A stretch of 5,955 bases of DNA. Origin: CAJKWP01 sp964554475. Its GTDB lineage: Bacteria > Bacillota > Clostridia > Christensenellales > UBA1242. This document shows positions 1 to 5,602 of the stretch, in pieces. The notes below the pieces were generated by a model. That model searched no databases. It was not told where the DNA came from and worked only from the letters and a program-made list of their open reading frames with translations. Each line of letters starts with the position of its first letter. Position 1 is the stretch's first letter. Location of the stretch: contig CAZKOT010000056.1 of assembly GCA_964554475.1 (NCBI GenBank), positions 1 to 5,955 of the forward strand, in the 5' to 3' direction. Position numbers and translations under genes: made by a program.

Positions 1-1
1 A

Positions 2-1756
2 TTCATTTTGTTTAGTTTGTATTTCTCTTACAAGTTCATCGCGTTTTGCCTTTTGAAGTTGGATTGCCTCTTCAAGTTTTTCTTTTGCTTCTTTCTTTTC
101 CTGTAATAATTCCAAATATAATTCTGGTTTTTCTTTCATTAGTTTTTTTACAAGTTTTTCAAAATAAGGAAATTCACGAATGTTTTCATTTTGTAAACAT
201 TCAATCAAATATCTTGGATTGTTTTTGTAAATTGACTTGTAAAATCCTTTAATTTGTTTACCTGATGGTTTTTCAATTGTTATTGGCTGTCCATCTGGAC
301 CGATAAAAGGTAGCTCATTTTTTGTCAATTTTTCTTTTCCATTCAATAAATTTTGAAATGTTTCTTTTGCAAATATAAATTTTTCATCTTGCACATTCGC
401 TTCTCTATCATTGAGAATTGAAAGACAAGCATCCGAAAGAATTAACCCATGTTTTTTCGAAAGCGGTTTTGGAGCATATAAAACAGCAAGCGGGTCATTT
501 TGAAGTGCCAATGCAAAAATCTTTTCGCCTTCTTTAGATTTTAAAAACTTTTCTCTTGCATCACCTAATGCAAATAATACATCAGAACCCTCTGTCAAAA
601 GCGCTCTGTGAACAAGTTCGGACTGCTTCGAAAATGGTAAATATCCTTTTTCAAATTGTAATTTGTGAATTAATGCTGCAACATTAGATACTTCTTTTTC
701 AATTTTTGTCCCATTTTCATTAATTATAATTTTTGTTGTTTTGGTTTCGTTTGATGGAAAATGTGTTTGCCTGTATTGGGCTGCTCTAACAAATTCAACA
801 AGAGTATCAAATTTTAAGTCTTTTGCTCCTTTGGGCATTTCTTCAACAAATTCTAAAGATGTTTTAAATTCTTTGTGCCATACTATATTCTGAAAAATTT
901 TTTGAGCCTCATCTGTCTTTGTGTCCATTATGCAAGTTTGTGGATCTCCACCTTTAAAAAGTGCTAAAGGATTGTTTTTAATAATTGCTTTTAAAAGATT
1001 TTCATGCTTTTTTGCGTCAATGGAAGTACCAATTTGATTTATAAACTTTTCTCGAATTTCTTCTAATTTATTATTTTTCCAAGTGTTTGAGTTTTCAATT
1101 ACTGCAGAAACACATTCAATATCTTTTTTAAATTTATTGCTTAATTTTGAAAAAGTTTCTAAGGGATTTTTTGCAGATGCAACATTACCTGTTCCTTTAA
1201 TCAATCCCGCTAACACAACCTCTTTTTTTCCTTGAAGTTTTGTTGGTATATGTTCGAAATTTCCAAATCTTGCTGTTGCTTGTGCGGTTTTAATTGTACT
1301 TGGAACAACAGTTTTACTTTTTTCACTGTAAACATTTGGAACTTTTTTTATTATTTCTTCTAAAAGATTTTCTGCTTCTTTACTCTTAGCAAAACTTCCA
1401 AGACTTTCAATGAAAGTTCGTGCTTGAGAAATTTTTTTTCGTTCAGCTATTGCTGCTTGTTGTGCTTGATTTGCTTGTCCTTGTCCTTGAGCAATTCCTG
1501 TATCTTGAAAAACATAAAACAAAATTTTGTTGACATTATTAACTTTGTTCATCTTTTCTTTTGGAAGTAAACGAAATGATGAGGGTTCCTTTCTTAAAAA
1601 TTCCCATGCTTTGTCATCCGCTTCCAAATCAAAAAGATTTGCGAGATATTTTTTTTTCTCACTATCACTTCTTGCCATTTTTAGTTTTTGAAAAATTTGT
1701 GTAATTTGAAAAATTATTTCTTGCTCAATTTTTTCCTTTTCTTGTTGAGTAGCCAT
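2..1756 (-). CDS. Large repeat-containing protein of unknown function, 3' end outside window
   Basis: I do not recognise a named family over the full length. One frame stays open from an ATG at 1756 to the left edge, giving 585 residues without a stop. The start is supported by AAGGAG at 1771-1766, nine bases upstream. There is no signal peptide or membrane segment, and the composition is Lys/Glu/Asn-rich, so it is probably cytoplasmic. Several segments share a helix-Pro-helix motif: LRKEPSSF (about 54-61), KNNPLALF (260-267), QNDPLAVL (419-426), KNNPRYLI (511-518) and KEKPELYL (541-548). The same motif repeats in tandem in the gene upstream. A Gln/Ala-rich linker (about 88-102) separates a short N-terminal unit from the main body. 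Two similar beta-hairpin-like stretches, NENGTKIEKE (346-355) and GPDGQPITIEKP (486-497), may be internal duplicates. The last 45 or so residues are a charged probable coiled coil (KKEAKEKLEEAIQLQKAK). It lies 90 bases after the 153-residue gene, probably in the same transcript. That it is a real gene is near certain; its function is unknown. Confidence 0.9.
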   Translation of the reverse strand, partial: MATQQEKEKIEQEIIFQITQIFQKLKMARSDSEKKKYLANLFDLEADDKAWEFLRKEPSSFRLLPKEKMNKVNNVNKILFYVFQDTGIAQGQGQANQAQQAAIAERKKISQARTFIESLGSFAKSKEAENLLEEIIKKVPNVYSEKSKTVVPSTIKTAQATARFGNFEHIPTKLQGKKEVVLAGLIKGTGNVASAKNPLETFSKLSNKFKKDIECVSAVIENSNTWKNNKLEEIREKFINQIGTSIDAKKHENLLKAIIKNNPLALFKGGDPQTCIMDTKTDEAQKIFQNIVWHKEFKTSLEFVEEMPKGAKDLKFDTLVEFVRAAQYRQTHFPSNETKTTKIIINENGTKIEKEVSNVAALIHKLQFEKGYLPFSKQSELVHRALLTEGSDVLFALGDAREKFLKSKEGEKIFALALQNDPLAVLYAPKPLSKKHGLILSDACLSILNDREANVQDEKFIFAKETFQNLLNGKEKLTKNELPFIGPDGQPITIEKPSGKQIKGFYKSIYKNNPRYLIECLQNENIREFPYFEKLVKKLMKEKPELYLELLQEKKEAKEKLEEAIQLQKAKRDELVREIQTKQNE

Positions 1757-1814
1757 TTTTTAATGCTCCTTCTTTTCTTAAATTTAATAATCAAATTGTT
1801 TTAGTTTACCCATG

Positions 1815-1842
1815 AAAAAATAAACTTAAATTATTTAAATTT
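1815..1842 (-). terminator. Weak AT-only stem-loop between the two repeat-protein genes
   Basis: On the minus strand an eight-pair stem (1842-1835 with 1829-1822, one U·G pair) closes a five-base loop. It is followed after one base by six T at 1820-1815. It lies just past the stop of the 153-residue gene. The stem has no true G-C pair, so it would be leaky at best and could set the ratio of upstream to downstream product rather than end transcription. It may simply be chance in such AT-rich sequence. Confidence 0.25.
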
Positions 1843-1846
1843 CTTT

Positions 1847-2308
1847 TCAATTTTCTTCCTCTGAATATTCTTGTTCAACTCCTTGCTTTTTAAATTTTGC
1901 AATAAAGTTGTTTATTTTTTTTGCAATTTTCTTATCATCTATGTCTTCAAGTAAAGGTGGGTAATGAATGTAAATATATTTAACTGTTTTTTCATCAAAA
2001 TCTTTTTCAGTAAATTGAACTATTTGGCCCGGACTTCTTTTTAACAGGGCAAGTTTTGTTTTTGCAGTTCTCAATTTATCTGGAAGAATTGCAAAAAGAT
2101 TGGGATTACGCTCAATATAAACAGCACAAGCATCTTCAAAATAATTTTTTTCATTTAAAGCTAAAAATAAACTCGGGTCAACTTTTAAAATTTTCACCAA
2201 CTTGTCTTGTTCATACACACTTTTAAAATCAATTGTGTTTATGTTGGGTGGATATTCTTGAAGCCATGCTATTGCTTCTCCATCTCTCATATCAGCAAAT
2301 TTACTCAT
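1847..2308 (-). CDS. Small tandem-repeat protein (five about 24-residue helical repeats, DUF4116-like)
   Basis: This is a complete 153-residue protein with ATG at 2308 and a strong AAGGAG site at 2322-2317, eight bases upstream. Almost the whole chain is a tandem repeat. A conserved proline falls at residues 20, 45, 69, 93 and 117, spaced 25, 24, 24 and 24. Each is preceded by an amphipathic helix and followed by a second hydrophobic stretch: WLQEYPPNI, ILKVDPSLFLAL, YIERNPNLFAIL, LLKRSPGQIVQF and YIHYPPLLEDI. The pattern resembles the DUF4116 type of short helical repeat, but proline replaces the usual small or Gly residue; that assignment is from memory. There is no signal peptide, membrane segment or catalytic motif. 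The last residues are acidic (EYSEEEN). Such alpha-solenoid proteins usually bind other proteins, but nothing in the sequence shows a partner. It is the first gene of a probable two-gene unit with the large protein downstream, which carries the same motif, and it has its own promoter. Confidence 0.9.
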   Translation of the reverse strand: MSKFADMRDGEAIAWLQEYPPNINTIDFKSVYEQDKLVKILKVDPSLFLALNEKNYFEDACAVYIERNPNLFAILPDKLRTAKTKLALLKRSPGQIVQFTEKDFDEKTVKYIYIHYPPLLEDIDDKKIAKKINNFIAKFKKQGVEQEYSEEEN

Positions 2309-2362
2309 ATTTTTTTCTCCTTATTTTTTATTTGTAAAATTTTGATATATTTTGTTACAAAT

Positions 2363-2391
2363 AGTTTAGAATATTTATTCTTCCTTGTCAA
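2363..2391 (-). promoter_or_regulatory. Sigma-70-like promoter for the repeat-protein genes
   Basis: On the minus strand a perfect -35 box TTGACA (2391-2386) is followed by a 17-base spacer and TAAACT (2368-2363), a four-of-six match to TATAAT. Transcription would start near 2356, leaving a leader of about 48 bases before the ATG at 2308, with AAGGAG inside it. No operator-like palindrome overlaps the boxes. This is the best promoter in the window. Confidence 0.65.
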
Positions 2392-2582
2392 TTAAAAATA
2401 AAAAAATAAAAAATGCGTCAAAATAATCCATGTGACAATACTTTATCATTTAAAAGTTAAAAAAAATTTTTTTTATAAAAAATCTTCGGTTTTTAGTACT
2501 AGAAATTAAAAGGCAGACCAGTAATTGCCTTAATTTTAGTTTTGTTATCTTATATAATCCAATATTTTTTTAAATTTTTATT
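2392..2582. other. AT-rich spacer with no gene
   Basis: No coding frame is supportable here. The stretch holds an A8T8 tract (2459-2474), a small TTCG-loop hairpin flanked by A and T runs (about 2477-2495), and a six-pair hairpin AAGGCA/TGCCTT (2510-2515 with 2526-2531, ten-base loop). On the minus strand these follow the glycosyltransferase terminator and could act as back-up terminators. The A/T tract would be intrinsically bent or stiff DNA about 70 bases upstream of the promoter. None of this is strong enough to name individually. Confidence 0.4.
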
Positions 2583-2619
2583 AAAAAAAATCACAAATTA
2601 AACTATTTGTGACTTTTTT
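2583..2619 (-). terminator. Intrinsic terminator after the glycosyltransferase gene
   Basis: A perfect eight-pair stem, TCACAAAT (2591-2598) with ATTTGTGA (2605-2612), encloses a six-base loop. On the minus strand it is followed directly by eight T (2590-2583), and it begins about 20 bases after the stop codon at 2632. A T6 run on the other side (2614-2619) means it could also work in the plus direction, though no plus-strand gene needs it. It separates the glycosyltransferase from the repeat-protein unit. Confidence 0.8.
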
Positions 2620-2631
2620 AATTCAAAATAT

Positions 2632-4197
2632 TTAGTTTTTTACTTTTTCCGTAAGTTTCTTGCTTCCGTTTAATAAAGCATTTTCTTCTTCCATAATAAA
2701 ATCTTTGTAAACACCTTTGTTAGCATGAAGCAAAATTGCCATTCTTGCAACATTGTAAGCACCGTCGTAAACTCCGATTCTCACATTATTTTTTATGTGA
2801 TAACACATGTTTTTAATCAAATTGTTGTCAGTGTGAAAGTGGTCAAGCATACTTAATATTTCTTTAATTTTAACGCATTCATATGTTCCATCACCTAATT
2901 CAGAAGATGTAAAAGCACCTGCTTCTTCATGTCCTCCAACTCTATCGATTATAATTTTGGGTAAAGGATAAAATGCAAGTTCGCTGGGTTTTGTTACCAA
3001 GCAATCACAAAAGCGCATTAAAAGGTTTGTGGCATAGACTGCTTCAAAAACATTTTTGTTTGTAATAAAGTAAATCCCACTTGTTTTTTTAGATTTGTTT
3101 TTTGTAACAAATTCTTCAAGATCGACATAACTTTCGGCAAAAACCTTGTAAGGATATGTTTTTAATTCAGGAACTTTTTTCAAAATGTATTTTAAAACTT
3201 CAGCATGGTCGCCAATGTTAACAAACAAACTTGCAGTTGATTCTTTGACATAGGGGAGCATATGTTTAATTGAAGCGGCAAGAATTTCTCTTTGAGCGCC
3301 CGCTCCGCCCATACTGAAAAGATATCTTTTTTCTTTTCTTTCACCAATACGTTTTAATCTAAAGTCACAATCTTCAATTGCGTTTGAAACTATTTCATGG
3401 TCAACATAATGTCCAACATAGTAAATTTTATTAGATGGCATTGGAATCATTTTTTTTCTTTTGCCCATTTCTCTAAAACTTTTGTAACCTATATAAGAAG
3501 ATGGAGTTTGAACAGTTTGTAAGCTTCCTTCTGAAATATGAAGAGCAATAGGCCAATTGTCAGGAATAGGATTAATTACATATTTCATTCCACTGTGAAC
3601 AGCACTCATTGCAGCAAAAACATGAGAAGCAATAAAAGGTATTTCTTTCGGAAGATACTTGTAAAGAGGAATTGCTGTTTCAGCAACTTTTTCGTCCATT
3701 GCATGACTTTCAATATTTCGATAAAAATTTCTTGTTACAGGGTTATAAATTAATTTATCAAATAATTTTGATTTTTGAGATAATCTTGAAAAAAAAGAAT
3801 AGTTTTTGTTTTGATATTTTAAAATTTTTGTGGCAGTACTGTCTTTAAAATTACTTAAGTCAAACCAATAAGGATTATATCCCAATGCACGAATTGCTGA
3901 AACAAATGCTATTGCAATTCTATAATGACCATAACCCATTCTAATATTACCAATTACAACTGCTTTGTCATCCTTAATTGGTTTTGGGTTTTCTCCTTCT
4001 TCAGAAGGAATAATATTTTTACAGCCGAACAATTTTGCTAACAAAAAATTGTCATCAAATTTTATTTTGTAATCAACATTACTGTCATCCCCAAATTTTT
4101 TAACAAAAAACTTTTTATATAAATTAGCGAATTTTTGGGAGGTTTTTTTGATATTATTTCCAAAAACAGATTTAGAATAATCTTTTTTTTCTTCCAT
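2632..4197 (-). CDS. GT-B glycosyltransferase, MurG / monogalactosyldiacylglycerol-synthase-like
   Basis: This is a 521-residue protein, probably a sugar-nucleotide-dependent glycosyltransferase of the MurG/MGDG-synthase (GT28-like) fold. It would act at the inner face of the membrane on a lipid or cell-wall acceptor. Visible motifs, numbered from the chosen start, are: an N-terminal acceptor-side loop VIGNIRMGYGHYR (81-93), matching the GxGH loop of MGDG synthases; MGGAGAQRE (296-304), at the start of the nucleotide-sugar-binding half, like the Gly-rich MurG loop; VTKPSELAFYPLPKIII (401-417), in place of the family's KPGGLT...E...P; and GGHEEAGAF (421-429), matching its Q-E-x-N-A segment. 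There is no signal peptide. A basic N-terminus (about 17-35) could touch membrane. An ATG 54 bases further upstream (4251) would add 18 mostly hydrophobic residues, but GAGG at 4206-4203 lies five bases before the ATG at 4197, which I prefer. It stands alone: 229 bases after ku, followed by a terminator. Glycolipid synthesis is inference; the real acceptor and sugar are unknown. Confidence 0.85.
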   Translation of the reverse strand: MEEKKDYSKSVFGNNIKKTSQKFANLYKKFFVKKFGDDSNVDYKIKFDDNFLLAKLFGCKNIIPSEEGENPKPIKDDKAVVIGNIRMGYGHYRIAIAFVSAIRALGYNPYWFDLSNFKDSTATKILKYQNKNYSFFSRLSQKSKLFDKLIYNPVTRNFYRNIESHAMDEKVAETAIPLYKYLPKEIPFIASHVFAAMSAVHSGMKYVINPIPDNWPIALHISEGSLQTVQTPSSYIGYKSFREMGKRKKMIPMPSNKIYYVGHYVDHEIVSNAIEDCDFRLKRIGERKEKRYLFSMGGAGAQREILAASIKHMLPYVKESTASLFVNIGDHAEVLKYILKKVPELKTYPYKVFAESYVDLEEFVTKNKSKKTSGIYFITNKNVFEAVYATNLLMRFCDCLVTKPSELAFYPLPKIIIDRVGGHEEAGAFTSSELGDGTYECVKIKEILSMLDHFHTDNNLIKNMCYHIKNNVRIGVYDGAYNVARMAILLHANKGVYKDFIMEEENALLNGSKKLTEKVKN

Positions 4198-4202
4198 TTG
4201 TA

Positions 4203-4206
4203 CCTC
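4203..4206 (-). promoter_or_regulatory. Ribosome binding site deciding the glycosyltransferase start
   Basis: GAGG on the minus strand lies five bases before the ATG at 4197. The upstream in-frame ATG at 4251 has no comparable site (it follows TTAAAAAAGTT), so this site favours the shorter protein. Confidence 0.65.
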
Positions 4207-4309
4207 ACTTTTTTTATAAAAATATGTTACCACAAATAAAAAAAAATTCATAACTTTTTTAATGTAAAATAAAAAAATTAATGAATTTTATAAGTATAAC
4301 TTGGTCAAG

Positions 4310-4410
4310 GTGCGAGGAAGCCTGAATGTTAAATTAATTTGCCCACGAAGAGTAAGCGATTGTGTCACGAACACAAAATTTATTTGAGTAAGCATGAGCG
4401 AAGAGATTAT
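4310..4410. repeat. Spacer downstream of ku with short internal repeats
   Basis: This part of the ku-to-glycosyltransferase gap is visibly less AT-rich than its surroundings and carries repeated words: GAGTAAGC at 4350-4357 and 4386-4393, and CGAAGAG at 4346-4352 and 4399-4405. It also has a six-pair hairpin TTGTGT/ACACAA (4360-4365 with 4371-4376). TGAGCGAA (4395-4402) is the reverse complement of an octamer present twice in the spacer on the other side of ku. There is no T-run after the hairpin on the minus strand, so it is not a convincing ku terminator. No open frame of note crosses it. Confidence 0.45.
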
Positions 4411-4426
4411 TTGTAATTCAATTATT

Positions 4427-5239
4427 TTATCCGCTAGCAACTTTTTTGTTAATTTTAGAAATCTTTTTTGTGGGTTTTGCTTTGTTTGTTTTTTTGACCG
4501 AATCTTGAAGGGCCTGCATTAAATTAATAATATTTGTTGGCTTAACAATTGTTTTCTTTTCTCCAACAATTGCTTTTCCATTAATTTTGTCTTCAATTGC
4601 AAAAAGAAGTTTTTCGCGATATTCGTCCTTATACTTTTGTGGGTCAAAATCTTCCGTCATATTGTCAATGACCATTTTTGCAAGTTTCAATTCACTTTCT
4701 TTTACTTCTTCTTTTACTTTTTGAACAGGAGATTCTTGAATTTCATCATAAAAGTGCATTGTGTTAAGTACCATTTGTCCATTTATTGTTCGAAGTGCAA
4801 CAAGTTGTTCTTTTGTGCCTAAAACAGTTTTTGCAATGCCAACTTTTTGCTCGCTTTCAAGTGCTTTTAAAATCAAAGCAAAAGCATTTTCACCGCCCGT
4901 GGGTTTGACAAAATAACTTTTATCAAAATATATTGGATCAATTTGTTCTAATTTAACGAAAGTTTCAATTGCTATTGTTGTATCTTTTTTGTTTTTTATT
5001 TTTTCAAGCTCCTCATCGGTTAAAATAACATAATTACCTTTTTCATATTGATAGCCCTTAACAATATCTTCATTAGAAATATTTGATGGGCAACCATCAC
5101 AAGTTTTTTCATATCTAATTCTTTCACCAGTTTTTTTATATAATGTGTTAAAAGCAATTGTGTTTTCTTTGACACAACTATGTAGTGTTACAGGAACAAA
5201 AACCAAACCAAAAGTAATTGATGTTTTAAAACTTTGCAT
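4427..5239 (-). CDS. ku: Bacterial Ku, DNA end-binding protein of non-homologous end joining
   Basis: This 270-residue protein is the size of typical bacterial Ku. Ku homodimers form a ring that threads onto broken double-stranded DNA ends and recruits ligase D. The N-terminus, SITFGLVFVPVTLHS (7-21), is the family's opening strand (S-[IL]-x-FGLV-x-[IV]-PV). EDIVKGYQYEKGNYVILTDEEL (57-78) is its most recognisable block. The beta-barrel continues through VGIAKTVLGTKEQLVALR (133-150) and a typical NTMHFYDEI segment (159-167). CDGC (47-50) occupies the usual Cys-containing loop. The C-terminus has the bacterial NLMQALQDSVKK element (239-250) followed by a lysine-rich DNA-binding tail ending KINKKVASG. 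I chose ATG 5239 because the family begins there; an in-frame TTG at 5281 would add 14 unrelated residues. There is no clear ribosome binding site, which is odd. No ligD or other NHEJ gene is in the window, so the ligase must be elsewhere, or a different ligase is used. The gene is isolated between palindrome-rich spacers. Confidence 0.95.
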   Translation of the reverse strand: MQSFKTSITFGLVFVPVTLHSCVKENTIAFNTLYKKTGERIRYEKTCDGCPSNISNEDIVKGYQYEKGNYVILTDEELEKIKNKKDTTIAIETFVKLEQIDPIYFDKSYFVKPTGGENAFALILKALESEQKVGIAKTVLGTKEQLVALRTINGQMVLNTMHFYDEIQESPVQKVKEEVKESELKLAKMVIDNMTEDFDPQKYKDEYREKLLFAIEDKINGKAIVGEKKTIVKPTNIINLMQALQDSVKKTNKAKPTKKISKINKKVASG

Positions 5240-5246
5240 ATCATTT

Positions 5247-5252
5247 AGTATA
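5247..5252 (-). promoter_or_regulatory. Possible -10 box giving a leaderless ku mRNA
   Basis: TATACT on the minus strand (5252-5247) ends seven bases before the ku ATG at 5239. Normal -10 spacing would put the transcription start at or next to the A of the ATG. That would fit the missing ribosome binding site. No good -35 box is seen 16-18 bases upstream (CTCATA at best), so the call is weak. Confidence 0.3.
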
Positions 5253-5270
5253 AGCGAAAATTTGAGAAAT

Positions 5271-5349
5271 ATGAGAGACAATAAAATTTTTTAACGCGGA
5301 CACGAAATGCTATCGCATTTCTAACCGCTAAAATTTTCTTTTCTCTCAT
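5271..5349. repeat. Long imperfect inverted repeat just upstream of ku
   Basis: Three blocks pair across about 79 bases: ATGAGAGA (5271-5278) with TCTCTCAT (5342-5349), AAAATTTT (5283-5290) with AAAATTTT (5330-5337), and GCGG (5296-5299) with CCGC (5325-5328). At the centre sits a perfect small hairpin AAATGC-TATC-GCATTT (5306-5321). The left arm overlaps the first copy of the 33-bp direct repeat, and the structure starts 32 bases before the ku start codon. It could form a cruciform or a leader hairpin if ku is transcribed from further upstream. Confidence 0.6.
5274..5306. repeat. 33-bp direct repeat, copy 1
   Basis: Positions 5274-5306 are identical to 5570-5602, 296 bases away. The core contains TTTTTTAACGCGGACACGAA. 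After a one-base indel both copies continue with ATGCTA. A 12-base word AATTTGAGAAAT also precedes each copy (ends at 5270 and 5556). The repeat ends about 35 bases from the ku start codon. Confidence 0.8.
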
Positions 5350-5359
5350 ACCCTCACAC

Positions 5360-5378
5360 GGTCAAACTTCGTTTGACC
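5360..5378. repeat. Perfect 8-bp hairpin, TTC loop
   Basis: GGTCAAAC (5360-5367) pairs with GTTTGACC (5371-5378) around a three-base TTC loop. It is one of a row of similar tight hairpins in the ku upstream spacer. There is no T-run on either side, so it does not look like a terminator. Confidence 0.7.
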
Positions 5379-5379
5379 T

Positions 5380-5397
5380 AAAATGCTATCGCATTTT
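5380..5397. repeat. Perfect 7-bp hairpin, TATC loop
   Basis: AAAATGC (5380-5386) pairs with GCATTTT (5391-5397) around TATC. The same AAATGCTATCGCATTT word also occurs at 5306-5321, inside the larger inverted repeat next to ku, so this palindrome is itself repeated 75 bases apart. Confidence 0.7.
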
Positions 5398-5399
5398 GT

Positions 5400-5428
5400 T
5401 GGTTTAAATTACTTTGTAATTTAAACCA
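5400..5428. repeat. Perfect 13-bp hairpin, TTT loop
   Basis: TGGTTTAAATTAC (5400-5412) pairs with GTAATTTAAACCA (5416-5428) around three T. It is the longest uninterrupted stem in the window. Neither strand has a terminator-like T-run after it. Confidence 0.8.
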
Positions 5429-5454
5429 GTTCGGCTCACTTTTTAATTAAGGTG

Positions 5455-5508
5455 TTCGCTCAAATTTTTTTGGTTGAATAAAATCCAACCTTAAAAAATT
5501 TTCGCTCA
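5455..5508. repeat. Stem-loop bracketed by TTCGCTCA words
   Basis: AAATTTTTT (5462-5470) plus GGTTG (5472-5476) pair with CAACC (5486-5490) plus AAAAAATTT (5493-5501), with a small internal bulge and a nine-base loop. The octamer TTCGCTCA stands at each edge (5455-5462 and 5501-5508) in the same orientation. Its reverse complement occurs at 4395-4402 beyond the other end of ku. Confidence 0.6.
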
Positions 5509-5569
5509 GTTATTTTTAGAAATAAATATAAGAAAATAATTATTAATTTGAGAAATAATAAAATTTTTA

Positions 5570-5602
5570 AGAGACAATAAAATTTTTTAACGCGGACACG
5601 AA
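5570..5602. repeat. 33-bp direct repeat, copy 2
   Basis: This is identical to 5274-5306. Unlike copy 1 it is not followed by the matching right arm of the inverted repeat; the sequence instead runs into CTACAACAAAA and an A-rich stretch. The 12-base word GCTACAACAAAA just after it (5604-5615) recurs at 5827-5838. Confidence 0.8.

Noticed and set aside
46..252. Plus-strand 68-codon open frame with hydrophobic product
   Set aside because: It is antisense to the long, well-supported minus-strand gene and lacks a ribosome binding site; Leu/Phe/Ile-rich products are expected opposite Lys/Glu-rich coding DNA.
2207..2395. Plus-strand 62-codon open frame
   Set aside because: It overlaps the minus-strand repeat-protein gene and its promoter, and its hydrophobic, Phe-rich product is typical of a shadow frame.
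3538..3753. Plus-strand 71-codon open frame
   Set aside because: It lies wholly within the glycosyltransferase gene on the other strand and resembles no family.
4280..4308. Promoter for the glycosyltransferase gene with -35 TTGACC (4308-4303)
   Set aside because: The hexamer is good, but at 17 bases the -10 would be TTCATT, and the better TATAAA lies only about 10 bases away, so no pair of boxes fits.
4637..4822. Plus-strand 61-codon open frame
   Set aside because: It lies wholly within ku on the other strand; the Phe-rich product is a shadow of Lys/Glu-rich Ku.
5240..5281. Longer Ku starting at TTG 5281
   Set aside because: The 14 extra residues do not fit the Ku N-terminus, which begins a few residues before SITFGLV; the TTG also lies inside the 33-bp repeat and has no ribosome binding site.
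5400..5428. Rho-independent terminator for a gene upstream of ku
   Set aside because: The 13-bp stem is strong, but no T-run follows it on the minus strand (the sequence goes on as ACAAAATGCG), so it lacks the terminator hallmark.
5274..5602. CRISPR array
   Set aside because: There are only two copies of the 33-bp repeat, 296 bases apart, and the interval is filled with hairpins rather than unique spacers of even length.
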